From contig JAPKBO010000013.1 of NCBI GenBank assembly GCA_028823395.1, forward strand, positions 1-33,172: DNA of 33,172 nucleotides, given 5' to 3'. Shown here piece after piece: positions 17,450 through 24,499 of the stretch (the stretch's first letter is position 1; every line of letters starts with the position of its first letter). The notes under the pieces are model-generated. The model did not search any database. It saw nothing but the letters and a program-made list of their open reading frames with translations, and had not been told where the DNA came from. The position numbers were made by a program, and so were the translations under genes. The DNA is from Planctomycetota bacterium (GTDB taxonomy: Bacteria; Planctomycetota; UBA1135; GCA-002686595).

Positions 17450-18145
17450 ATGCCGTCCCCATCACACCTACAACACAAACTCATGGCCTTGGCCGCAGTT
17501 GGAGTGGTCTTGTTGGTCCAGGGCTGGGTCTCCATGCCCGCCGACGAGATCGCAGTCACCCACCCCGTAGGCATCCCCGAACAAGGCCGCGCCTATCCCA
17601 CCCTTGCTACGCCGCAGAACGAAGCACGCCTCTCGGTCGAATCCGAATCCGCACCTTTGACACAGATCGAGACCTTCATCGGATCCGACAGTACAGAGAT
17701 CCTTCCGGCTCTTGAACTGCCCGCCCAACCAAACGCCTTCCTGAACGCAAACCTGCAAGTCGTTGGCGAGGTGTTTCCGGAAATGTACGAGCGCTACCTC
17801 TCTGCACCTCCCCGCATGCGCGCCAAGCTCGCCCATGCTCTGCAGACGTACAGCATGACCATCATTCTGAGTGCCACCGAGGAAGGGCCTCTACCCCAAG
17901 GCCATCCCATGGAGGGCGTGCTTACAGGTGCCGGCCTGGACGATCTCGGCCGGAGTGCATTCCACATCAACGACTGCACTTTCCAGTACCACCTTGATCG
18001 CTTTCCGGAGGTCCAACAGTACCGACGGAACCGCGCCGGACAACGACACTTTGGCCTGATCGGATTCCGTCCCCTGCCACTCTCTTCCAACCTCGACCAA
18101 GCCATTTTGGATCGCGCCGCCGAGGCCTTCAGCCACCTCAATTGA
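17450..18145 (+). CDS. Unrecognised exported or membrane-anchored protein
   Basis: Not recognised. The ATG at 17450 gives 231 aa starting with MPSPSHLQHKLMALAAVGVV, followed by a hydrophobic segment (about 11-28) typical of a signal peptide or single membrane anchor. After a Pro/Glu-rich stretch the rest is soluble and moderately charged (LPALELPAQPNAFLNANLQV, ERYLSAPPRMRAKLAHALQ, HINDCTFQYHLDRFPEVQQY), with a single Cys in the mature part. A GTG at 17408 would extend it by 14 residues without adding a useful signal. It lies 27 bp before another unknown secreted protein, which suggests a two-gene unit. Coding is supported by the uninterrupted frame, the signal segment and the spacing. Probably lineage-specific. 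Confidence 0.6.
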   Translation: MPSPSHLQHKLMALAAVGVVLLVQGWVSMPADEIAVTHPVGIPEQGRAYPTLATPQNEARLSVESESAPLTQIETFIGSDSTEILPALELPAQPNAFLNANLQVVGEVFPEMYERYLSAPPRMRAKLAHALQTYSMTIILSATEEGPLPQGHPMEGVLTGAGLDDLGRSAFHINDCTFQYHLDRFPEVQQYRRNRAGQRHFGLIGFRPLPLSSNLDQAILDRAAEAFSHLN

Positions 18146-18172
18146 CAACACTCCCCCTCATCCCTCCCCGCC

Positions 18173-18652
18173 ATGTCCCTAATCCAATCACTATCGACTA
18201 GCGCATTGCTTGTCACCCTGGCCCTCTGGAGCACCCCATCCAGCCAGGCCCTTCGCACAACCGACGAGGTTGCACCTGACTGCCGCGCGTCCTTTACGCG
18301 CGTGGCATCCGACGGTTACCGACCCAGGGCTTCAATTCTGTACCTCACGCCGGAAGTCTACCTCGACGGCAAGAACGAAAGCTCCACGGATTCGTGTAGG
18401 GCCGACTTCACGTTTGGCTTCTACGCCCCAGGATTCGGCGTCTCCTACAACAACTGCGGATTACTCGGTGATGGAAATCAAATGGTGTCGGGCCGATATC
18501 ACGGTGAGCTGGGCGAGTCCTCTGGCGGCACACGACAGATCTCATTTCAGCTTGGCCTCTTGAACCCCGAATTCACGGGTCACTGCCCTCCCCGGCCCCT
18601 TGCGGCACCTCTCGCCTACTCGGAAGTCTGGGAACTGCGCTGCAGCGAGTAA
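18173..18652 (+). CDS. Small secreted protein, unrecognised
   Basis: Not recognised. 159 aa with a clear Sec signal peptide (MSLIQSLSTSALLVTLALWS, probable cleavage near SSQA). The mature part is about 130 residues with five Cys (two in DCRASF and DSCRADF contexts, one in NNCGLL, one in GHCPP, one three residues from the end), suggesting disulfide bonds and export to the periplasm or outside. It is rich in Gly, Ser and Tyr and predicted mostly beta. Follows the preceding unknown gene by 27 bp on the same strand and ends 11 bp before the convergent dipeptidase gene. No Shine-Dalgarno is seen (the leader is C-rich), so translation may be coupled or leader-independent. Confidence 0.6.
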   Translation: MSLIQSLSTSALLVTLALWSTPSSQALRTTDEVAPDCRASFTRVASDGYRPRASILYLTPEVYLDGKNESSTDSCRADFTFGFYAPGFGVSYNNCGLLGDGNQMVSGRYHGELGESSGGTRQISFQLGLLNPEFTGHCPPRPLAAPLAYSEVWELRCSE

Positions 18653-18663
18653 GGCTGAGGGCG

Positions 18664-19755
18664 TCAGGCCGTCACGGCCCGAAACAACCGGGCCATGTTG
18701 CCGCCCATCACCGCGCACACATCATCCTCGTCCAGCCCCCGTTGCAGGAGCGCTTGAGCGAGATTCCCATAGCATGATGCATCCTCGAGGCCTGCGGGTC
18801 GTCGTTGGATGCCGTCGAAGTCAGATCCCACTCCAACGTGTCGAATGCCGCACACTTCCACGGCGTGCAAGACGTGGTCCACCACCCGATCCAAACAGAG
18901 CGGAGGAAGAGTGGCTTGGAGATGGTCAGCCTGAAGGTGAAATAGTCCCGTCTCGTTGTCATGACTCAAAGAGCGGTACGCCTCACTCTCGCGTTCACTG
19001 CGCTCCAATGCAGCGGCCTCCCCATCAAGGAAAGGCGTGCAAAAAACAATGCCGACCACGCCCCCAGCTGAAGCCAGATCTCGCAACTGCACGTCCGTGA
19101 GGTTACGTACGTGTGGATGAATGGCCGCGCACCCCGAATGGCTGGCAACGATGGGGCTGCTAGAGACTTCAAGCGCATCGTAGAAAGACTTTTCAGAGGC
19201 GTGCGACACGTCGACGACCATGCCCAGCTCATTCATGCGCCGCACGACGTCGCGGCCGAATGGCGATAGTCCTTCAGGGATTTCCGAGCCGGCCCCCGGC
19301 TGACATGAGCGCACCCAGGAGAGGTGGTTGTTCCACACGAGAGTCATCATGCGCACCCCTCGCCGATGGAAGTGCTCAAGGGTCTCCAGGCTTTCCTCAA
19401 TGGAGTGTCCGCCTTCAATACCGGCAATGGCACCAATCACACCGTCGGCGTGCGCAGAGTCGAGTCCGTCTCCGTCAATGACCGCCCGAACCTGCTCGGG
19501 GTGATTCTCGACCAAGGCATGGTAGGCATCCAACAGGTCGTCCGTTCGACGGCGCGCGCTGCCTGGCCCTTTGGCTATGTACGCAGGATCTACCCACGAG
19601 ACGAATACAACCGAGGCGAGACCTCCCTCTCGACCTCGCACGAGATCCAAGTGACCAGGAGTGAGCGTTCCCAGGTCCTGGTCCAGATCCACCGCTCTCT
19701 GAAGGGAATCAACGTGAACGTCAAAAACCGGAGGGAGAAACGAAGTGGCGCCCAT
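18664..19755 (-). CDS. Membrane dipeptidase, peptidase family M19
   Basis: A zinc-dependent dipeptidase of the renal (membrane) dipeptidase family, cleaving L-X-D or L-X-L dipeptides such as those from peptidoglycan turnover. In the 363 aa: FDVHVDSL (His14 and Asp16, metal ligands), IEGGHSIEE (bridging Glu, about 114), RRGVRMMTLVWNNHL, GMVVDVSHASEKSF and SPIVASHSGCAAI (metal His), HVGVGSDFDGI (active-site Asp) and VMGGNMARLF at the end. These are the family landmarks in the usual order and length. No signal peptide is visible, so it is probably cytoplasmic, unlike the mammalian GPI-anchored enzyme. The start ATG is preceded by GCTAGGGT at 6 bp. Many bacterial homologues are annotated only as dipeptidase; the true substrate is not known. 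Confidence 0.92.
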   Translation of the reverse strand: MGATSFLPPVFDVHVDSLQRAVDLDQDLGTLTPGHLDLVRGREGGLASVVFVSWVDPAYIAKGPGSARRRTDDLLDAYHALVENHPEQVRAVIDGDGLDSAHADGVIGAIAGIEGGHSIEESLETLEHFHRRGVRMMTLVWNNHLSWVRSCQPGAGSEIPEGLSPFGRDVVRRMNELGMVVDVSHASEKSFYDALEVSSSPIVASHSGCAAIHPHVRNLTDVQLRDLASAGGVVGIVFCTPFLDGEAAALERSERESEAYRSLSHDNETGLFHLQADHLQATLPPLCLDRVVDHVLHAVEVCGIRHVGVGSDFDGIQRRPAGLEDASCYGNLAQALLQRGLDEDDVCAVMGGNMARLFRAVTA

Positions 19756-19761
19756 GACCCC

Positions 19762-19769
19762 ACCCTAGC
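19762..19769 (-). promoter_or_regulatory. Candidate -10 element of the dipeptidase gene
   Basis: GCTAGGGT on the minus strand ends 6 bp before the ATG at 19755. A transcript starting the usual 6-8 bp downstream of a -10 box would begin at the start codon itself. Confidence 0.3.
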
Positions 19770-19861
19770 GCAGCACACTCCCTGCCCCTATCGGAATTGG
19801 ATCGGGATTGTCCCCCCTGATTCACAGCGTCGATCTTGGCTTGGCCAGCAGAGGGCAGCGA

Positions 19862-20029
19862 TCAGCGGTGCTGCTCCCCAAGCGGTGCAAAACCGAAGTC
19901 GCTGACGATCACCTCTGCCAGGCCCGTCCCTCTGGGCGCGACCTCGTTGAGCCCAACGTTGAATCGGAACCGCTCACGCCCGGCGGTAGGAACGATGTGG
20001 CCCCAAGGCACAACATAGGCGAGAGCCAT
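19862..20029 (-). pseudogene. Possible gene remnant or small ORF (55 codons)
   Basis: An ATG-initiated frame directly after an in-frame TAG. The product reads protein-like (YVVPWGHIVPTAG, then RFRFNVGLNEV and VIVSDFGFAPLG), which loosely resembles the last strands of a CBM9/DOMON-type domain, where PW, FNV and FG recur. The same frame continues upstream of the TAG for about 60 codons without clear homology. It may be the tail of a decayed secreted protein, a real small protein, or chance. Weak. Confidence 0.25.
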
Positions 20030-20083
20030 CTAGCAGTGTAGAAATCCGAGCATGGCCACAATTCCAGCAGGGGTCAGCCAGCA

Positions 20084-20170
20084 CAGGGCCTGGCCCTGGA
20101 GCCCATGGATCAAACCTGTCATCCTGACAGTCGGGAGTGGCATGCCCCACATACTCTGCCAGAGTGGCAG
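20084..20170. repeat. Cluster of short perfect inverted repeats
   Basis: Three separate palindromes in 87 bp: CAGGGCC-T-GGCCCTG (20084-20098), CTGTCA-TCC-TGACAG (20116-20130) and ACTCTG-C-CAGAGT (20153-20165). The last overlaps CTGCC/GGCAG (20156-20170). The sequences differ from each other, so they are not copies of one element. They could fold as consecutive hairpins in an RNA or serve as protein-binding sites. Confidence 0.5.
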
Positions 20171-20230
20171 GTGGCCCTTGGGGCCCCCTCCATCGGGGTC
20201 CTGGAATCGGCCAAATAGGCTGGCCTAAAC

Positions 20231-20245
20231 CGTTTACTGTAAACG
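20231..20245. promoter_or_regulatory. Operator-like 15-bp palindrome upstream of the response regulator
   Basis: CGTTTACTGTAAACG is a perfect 7-1-7 inverted repeat, AT-rich compared with its surroundings, about 100 bp before the response regulator start and 475 bp before the dipeptidase start. The symmetry and base content fit a dimeric repressor or activator site. The binding protein is not known. Confidence 0.45.
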
Positions 20246-20348
20246 AGTTACGCATTCATGACATTGGGGCGACCGGCCGCGCAACAGCGGCACACTCTTT
20301 GCTTTCCTGACCAGACGGACCGCATCACTAATGTGGCCTCCCCCCATC

Positions 20349-20765
20349 ATGTCCTTTGAGCCCCTACCCTCCCTCACCAACTGCGATCGGCGCATCCTGA
20401 TAGCGGACGATGACAGGGACCTGTGCCGGGGCGCAGCCGAGCTGTTCGACCCGCTGGGAATCGAAGTCGTCCAGGCAGGCAGCGGGACCGAGGCCTTGGG
20501 CCTCTTCCGTAGGGAAGCGACCGTGCACCTGGCCTTGCTGGACGTACACATGCCCGACCGCGGCGGCCTCGACCTCTTTGAAGCCCTGCGTCTTGAGGCA
20601 CCGACCCTGCCCTGCATCTTGTGGTCAGCTGAAGCCAGCGAAGCCTACGAGCAAGTTGCCCTGCGCTCGGGAGTCTCAGCCTTCTTGCGTAAACCGGTTC
20701 ACCCCGACATCCTCCGCGGCGAGGTGCAACGCGTCCTTCACGATCACTGGGGGAGCAGCAACTAG
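20349..20765 (+). CDS. Single-domain response regulator (REC only)
   Basis: A stand-alone receiver domain of 138 aa. Key residues are all present: the acidic pair in LIADDDRD (Asp20/Asp21), the phospho-acceptor Asp65 in LLDVHMPDRGG, Ser93 in ILWSAEAS (Thr/Ser switch position) and Lys115 in FLRKPVHP. There is no output domain, so it acts by protein-protein contact, as CheY- or Spo0F-like regulators do, or as a phosphate sink. No histidine kinase is nearby. An ATG at 20331 would add six residues; neither start has a Shine-Dalgarno. It precedes groES by 94 bp on the same strand, raising the possibility of joint transcription, though a weak hairpin (CCGTC-ATCC-GACGG, 20783-20796) lies between them. 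Confidence 0.88.
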   Translation: MSFEPLPSLTNCDRRILIADDDRDLCRGAAELFDPLGIEVVQAGSGTEALGLFRREATVHLALLDVHMPDRGGLDLFEALRLEAPTLPCILWSAEASEAYEQVALRSGVSAFLRKPVHPDILRGEVQRVLHDHWGSSN

Positions 20766-20859
20766 CTCCCTTTCTTCCACCGCCGTCATCCGACGGTCGG
20801 CGCCCCTCCAAGGCATCCCCCTTTTTCACCGTCCCCAAGACATCAACAAGAGAATTCCA

Positions 20860-21171
20860 ATGGCCACCAAGACCAAAAAGAAAATCGCCATCCGCCCCCT
20901 GGGCGATCGCCTGCTCGTTCAGCGCATCGAAGCCGAAGACAAGACCGCCGGAGGCATCCTGCTCCCCGAGAGTGCTAAGGAAAAGCCGAAGGAAGGCATC
21001 GTCCTTTCCCTCGGTGACGGCCGCACCCTCGAGGACGGAACCAAGAGCTCCTTCTCCGTCAGCGTGGGCGATCGCGTCCTATTCACCTCCTATGCCGGCA
21101 CCGACGTCAAGTACGCGGGCGAGGACTACATGATTATGCGTGAGGACGATCTCCTCGCGATCATCGACTGA
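20860..21171 (+). CDS. groES: Co-chaperonin GroES
   Basis: The 10-kDa lid of the GroEL chaperonin, a heptamer in the cytoplasm. The 103 aa begin MATKTKKKIAIRPLGDRLLV, show the mobile loop region AEDKTAGGILLPESAKEKPKEG (start about residue 25), GIVLSLGDG, VGDRVLFTSYAGTDVKYAGED and end MREDDLLAIID, all as expected for the family. The lysine-rich first eight residues are a small extension over Escherichia coli GroES. The frame is open further upstream to 20410, but that part overlaps the response regulator and is not real. It forms an operon with groEL, 50 bp downstream. No CIRCE inverted repeat (TTAGCACTC-N9-GAGTGCTAA) is visible upstream, so HrcA control of the usual kind is not supported. Confidence 0.96.
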   Translation: MATKTKKKIAIRPLGDRLLVQRIEAEDKTAGGILLPESAKEKPKEGIVLSLGDGRTLEDGTKSSFSVSVGDRVLFTSYAGTDVKYAGEDYMIMREDDLLAIID

Positions 21172-21221
21172 ATTAGTCCACCAACACACACTCACCCCAG
21201 CCCAGTACAAGGAGCAGCCCC

Positions 21222-22838
21222 ATGGCCGCCAAGCAGATCAGTTACGACGCGGACGCCCGCGAGCACATCCGCGCCGGAGTGCGCAAGCTCGCGCAAGCCG
21301 TCAAAGTCACCCTCGGCCCCCGTGGCCGCAATGTCATCATCGAAAAGGCCTTCGGTAGCCCAACCGTCACCAAAGACGGCGTCACCGTCACCAAAGAGAT
21401 CGAACTCGAGGACGCTTATGAGAACATGGGCGCCCAACTTGTAAAGCAAGTGGCCGCGAAGACCAACGACGCTGCGGGCGATGGAACGACCACCGCCACC
21501 GTCCTGGCCGAAGCCATTTTCGAGGAAGGCCTGAAGAACGTCACTGCCGGTGCGAGCCCCGTGGGGCTCAAGCGCGGCATCGACAAGGCCGTGAGCGCCT
21601 GCGTAAGCCACTTGCACAAGCTCTCCACGCCCATCAAGGACACCAAGGACACCGCACAGGTGGCCTCTATCGCCTCAAATAACGATCAAGAGATCGGGAC
21701 CATGATTGCCGAGGCCATGGACCGCGTGGGCAAGGACGGCGTCATTACGGTCGAAGAGGGCAGCACGCTCGACACCTACGTCGAGTGGGTTGAAGGTATG
21801 CAGTTCGACAAGGGATACTTGTCGCCGCACTTCATCACCAACCCCGACACCATGCAGGTGGAGTTCGAGAACCCCGCCATCTTGGTGCACGAGAAGAAGC
21901 TCTCTTCCATCAAGGAAATCGTGCCCCTGCTCGAGCAGGTCGCTCAATCCGGCAAGCCCTTGGTCATCATCGCTGAGGACATCGACGGCGAGGCCCTGAC
22001 GACCTTGGTGGTCAACCGCCTGCGCGGTGCCTTCCCGTGTGTCGCCATCAAGGCCCCCGGGTTCGGCGATCGTCGCAATGCCATGATGCAAGACATCGCC
22101 GCCCTGACCGGTGGCCAGGCTGTGATCGAAGACATGGGTACCTCACTTGAGACCATGACTCTGAAAGACCTAGGCACCGCCAAGAAGATCGTGGTCACGA
22201 AAGACGACACGACCATCATTGAAGGCGGCGGCAAGAAGTCCGAGATCAAAGGCCGCATCGCTCAGATCCGCGCCGAGATCGAAAACACCAAGTCCGACTA
22301 CGACCGCGAGAAGCTGCAAGAGCGTCTGGCCAAGTTGTCCGGCGGCGTGGCTCAGGTGCACGTGGGTGCCGCGACAGAAGCCGAAATGAAGGAGAAGAAA
22401 GCGCGCGTCGAGGACGCCCTGCACGCAACCCGTGCGGCCGTCGAAGAGGGCATCGTGCCCGGCGGCGGAACCGCTCTGCTCTCCTGCATCTCGGTTGTCG
22501 AAGGTCTCAAGTTGAGTGATGACGAGCGCATCGGCGCACTCATTGTTCGCCGCGCCCTGGAGGCTCCCCTGCGCCAAATCGCAGAAAACGCGGGTCAGGA
22601 CGGTGCCGTAGTAGTGCAGAACGTTTTGCGGTCCAAGGCCAAGAACCACGGCTACAACGCCGCGACGGACACGTACGAAGACCTCGTCAAAGCGGGCGTG
22701 ATCGACCCCACGAAAGTGGTGCGCTCGGGCCTGCAGAACGCGGCTTCAGTTGCCAGCCTACTGCTGACAACGGACGCACTGGTCTCCGACCTGCCCGGCA
22801 ACAGCGATGCCGAAGCCGGCGGTGGCCACCACCACTAG
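21222..22838 (+). CDS. groEL: Chaperonin GroEL with His-rich C-terminus
   Basis: The 60-kDa ATP-dependent chaperonin, 538 aa. Seen: [19 protein letters not shown] (about 29-47), the ATP-binding [42 protein letters not shown] and the highly conserved [14 protein letters not shown]. The start is supported by AAGGAG 7 bp before the ATG. The tail is unusual: instead of the common Gly-Gly-Met repeats it ends [14 protein letters not shown] His-rich tail is known in certain chaperonin paralogues, for example mycobacterial GroEL1, but here it sits on the groES-linked copy. It is followed by a strong hairpin. Whether the genome has further groEL copies cannot be told from this window. Confidence 0.97.
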   Translation: MAAKQISYDADAREHIRAGVRKLAQAVKVTLGPRGRNVIIEKAFGSPTVTKDGVTVTKEIELEDAYENMGAQLVKQVAAKTNDAAGDGTTTATVLAEAIFEEGLKNVTAGASPVGLKRGIDKAVSACVSHLHKLSTPIKDTKDTAQVASIASNNDQEIGTMIAEAMDRVGKDGVITVEEGSTLDTYVEWVEGMQFDKGYLSPHFITNPDTMQVEFENPAILVHEKKLSSIKEIVPLLEQVAQSGKPLVIIAEDIDGEALTTLVVNRLRGAFPCVAIKAPGFGDRRNAMMQDIAALTGGQAVIEDMGTSLETMTLKDLGTAKKIVVTKDDTTIIEGGGKKSEIKGRIAQIRAEIENTKSDYDREKLQERLAKLSGGVAQVHVGAATEAEMKEKKARVEDALHATRAAVEEGIVPGGGTALLSCISVVEGLKLSDDERIGALIVRRALEAPLRQIAENAGQDGAVVVQNVLRSKAKNHGYNAATDTYEDLVKAGVIDPTKVVRSGLQNAASVASLLLTTDALVSDLPGNSDAEAGGGHHH

Positions 22839-22871
22839 GCTTCGCCACCAACAAGACCGCGGACGCAATAG

Positions 22872-22905
22872 CGGGCCGCCCGGTGCACTGGCACTGGGCG
22901 GCCCG
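22872..22905 (+). terminator. Strong hairpin downstream of groEL
   Basis: CGGGCCGCCC and GGGCGGCCCG form a perfect 10-bp stem (22872-22881 with 22896-22905). Inside it GTGC-ACTG-GCAC adds a further 4 bp above one mismatch. A second small inverted repeat, GTTCCC-ATTCT-GGGAAC (22905-22921), follows at once. There is no T-tract, so it may end transcription inefficiently or protect the 3' end of the groESL mRNA. Confidence 0.6.
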
Positions 22906-23079
22906 TTCCCATTCTGGGAACCGAGGGTCGTCGAGCGAACCCCAGACCAGACTTCCAGGGGAGCAGTGCCAACTTTCACGCTACACCCTCTCGGGCAAGA
23001 GGCATGATCCTCCGAATCCATTCAGGGCATCCCCTGAGCGGGATCCCCGCCATCAGGTTAAGGTTGGTTGAGAAACGCC

Positions 23080-24384
23080 ATGTACCACGTTCATAAATGT
23101 CAGGCATGGGTGCTCGCCCTCGCTGCAGCTGCAACACTGCCCGACACACTGAAGGCCGCCCCTTTTGCGGAAGGCAAGGCTCCCAATATCGTCCTTGTGG
23201 TGATCGACGACGTGGGCCCGGATCGTCTGGCTTTCTATGGCGAGGGGCCGACACCCGCCACGACGCCCCAGCTCTCAGCTTTGGCAGCGGGTGGTGTGGT
23301 GTTTTCCAACGCATGGGGAAGCGCCGTTTGTACTCCCGCCCGAGCCATGATCAATACGGGCCTGTATGGCATTCACTCGGGGATCGGGGACGGAGGCGGG
23401 GGCCTTCCTCTGAATGCCAAGATCCTCCCGGAACGCCTGTCGGACAAGTACACGAGCGTTGCCGTCGGGAAGTGGCATCTCGGGGATGACAAGCAGGGCC
23501 CATTTCATCCAAACGACTCGGGGTATGCGCTCTATTCGGGATCGTTGAAGAACCTCAAGTCGAGCCCCACCACAGAAGGCTACTTCCACTGGGAACACAC
23601 GATCAATGGAACCACAAGCTGGAGGAATGTCTACGCCCCGACCGTCAACATCAACGACTCCATTCGGGCTGTGAGCAACTTGCAGGAACCGTTCTTCCTG
23701 TACCTGAACTTCAACAGCATCCACACGCCTCTGCACGAGCCGCCCCCAGACTTACATACACAGACCAACCTACCCCCCGACCCGAACGATGACCCCATTG
23801 CCTATGTGAACGCGATGGCAGAGGCCATGGACACGGAGTTGGGCCGTCTCTTGGCCGTGCTGCCGGCCAACACCTACGTGATCATTGTGGGCGACAATGG
23901 ACCTCTTGGCCTAACCGTCGAACCTCCTCTCGACCCCAATCGCGTCAAGGGAACGATGTACCAGGGCGGTCTTCGGGTTCCTCTCCTGATAAGTGGTCCT
24001 GGAGTGGTGCCCGGTCAGACTGATGCTCTAGTGAGCGTGGCTGATCTGTTCTCGACCGTCTTGGAGTTGTCCGGGGTCAAGAACCTACCAGAGAGCGACA
24101 GCGTGTCATTGGTTCCCTATCTGGCCAACACGGGGCTGTCCCTGCGGTCGTACGTCTACTCAGACCGCTTCCGGCCCAATGGAGAGAACGTTCTTCAATA
24201 CACCCTTCGGACCCGGGCAGTTCGGGACCGTCAGTACAAGCTCATCCGCAGGTTGACCTCGCCCGACGAGCTCTACGATCTGCAGGTCGACCCCTTCGAG
24301 CGAACGAACCTGATCGCAGGGGGCATGACCACAGAAGAGCGTGCAGCGTACGGAAGGCTGTCGTTCTACATGGAGGACCTGTAG
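23080..24384 (+). CDS. Secreted sulfatase, formylglycine (Cys) type
   Basis: A true sulfatase of family S1, hydrolysing sulfate esters after its Cys is converted to formylglycine. In the 434 aa: a signal peptide (AWVLALAAAATL, probable cleavage before APFAEG), NIVLVVIDDVGPD with the paired Asp metal ligands (43-44), the modification motif CTPAR at 84-88, VAVGKWHLGD (about 125) and VGDNGPLG with the remaining metal ligands. The C-terminal subdomain ends in RDRQYKLIRRLTSPDELYDL, typical of the family. The ATG at 23080 is preferred to a TTG at 23068. It needs a formylglycine-generating enzyme or anaerobic sulfatase maturase encoded elsewhere. It is followed at 115 bp by an FG-GAP protein, pointing to a surface polysaccharide role. 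Substrate unknown (arylsulfatase or carbohydrate sulfatase). Confidence 0.92.
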   Translation: MYHVHKCQAWVLALAAAATLPDTLKAAPFAEGKAPNIVLVVIDDVGPDRLAFYGEGPTPATTPQLSALAAGGVVFSNAWGSAVCTPARAMINTGLYGIHSGIGDGGGGLPLNAKILPERLSDKYTSVAVGKWHLGDDKQGPFHPNDSGYALYSGSLKNLKSSPTTEGYFHWEHTINGTTSWRNVYAPTVNINDSIRAVSNLQEPFFLYLNFNSIHTPLHEPPPDLHTQTNLPPDPNDDPIAYVNAMAEAMDTELGRLLAVLPANTYVIIVGDNGPLGLTVEPPLDPNRVKGTMYQGGLRVPLLISGPGVVPGQTDALVSVADLFSTVLELSGVKNLPESDSVSLVPYLANTGLSLRSYVYSDRFRPNGENVLQYTLRTRAVRDRQYKLIRRLTSPDELYDLQVDPFERTNLIAGGMTTEERAAYGRLSFYMEDL

Positions 24385-24468
24385 ACGTTCCATGACCCGA
24401 CTCAATCTCTTTCCAGAAAGCAGGTGGTTGCACCATGCCGACCGGAGCAGAGAATCCAGCTAACATCA

Positions 24469-24476
24469 AAGAGCAA
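24469..24476 (+). promoter_or_regulatory. Candidate -10 element of the FG-GAP gene
   Basis: GCTAACAT lies 23 bp before the ATG at 24500, matching the spacing of similar elements before the UPRTase-like and ECF sigma genes. No Shine-Dalgarno is visible between it and the ATG, where the sequence is C-rich. Confidence 0.28.
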
Positions 24477-24499
24477 GCCAAACCCATCCTCTCGCCACC

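Larger units (their letters stand above)
19756..20348. other. 593 bp intergenic region rich in palindromes
   Basis: The largest gap in the window, between the divergent dipeptidase and response regulator genes. No convincing full gene is seen. It holds the dipeptidase promoter candidate, a 55-codon minus-strand reading frame at 19862-20029, and a cluster of short perfect inverted repeats from 20084 to 20245. Confidence 0.5.

Noticed and set aside
20051-20227. A 58-codon plus-strand frame in the palindrome-rich gap
   Set aside because: It is Pro/Trp-rich, has no ribosome site, and its codons are dictated by the palindromes.
20766-20859. CIRCE element upstream of groES
   Set aside because: No TTAGCACTC/GAGTGCTAA arms are present; only a 5-bp hairpin CCGTC-ATCC-GACGG is seen.
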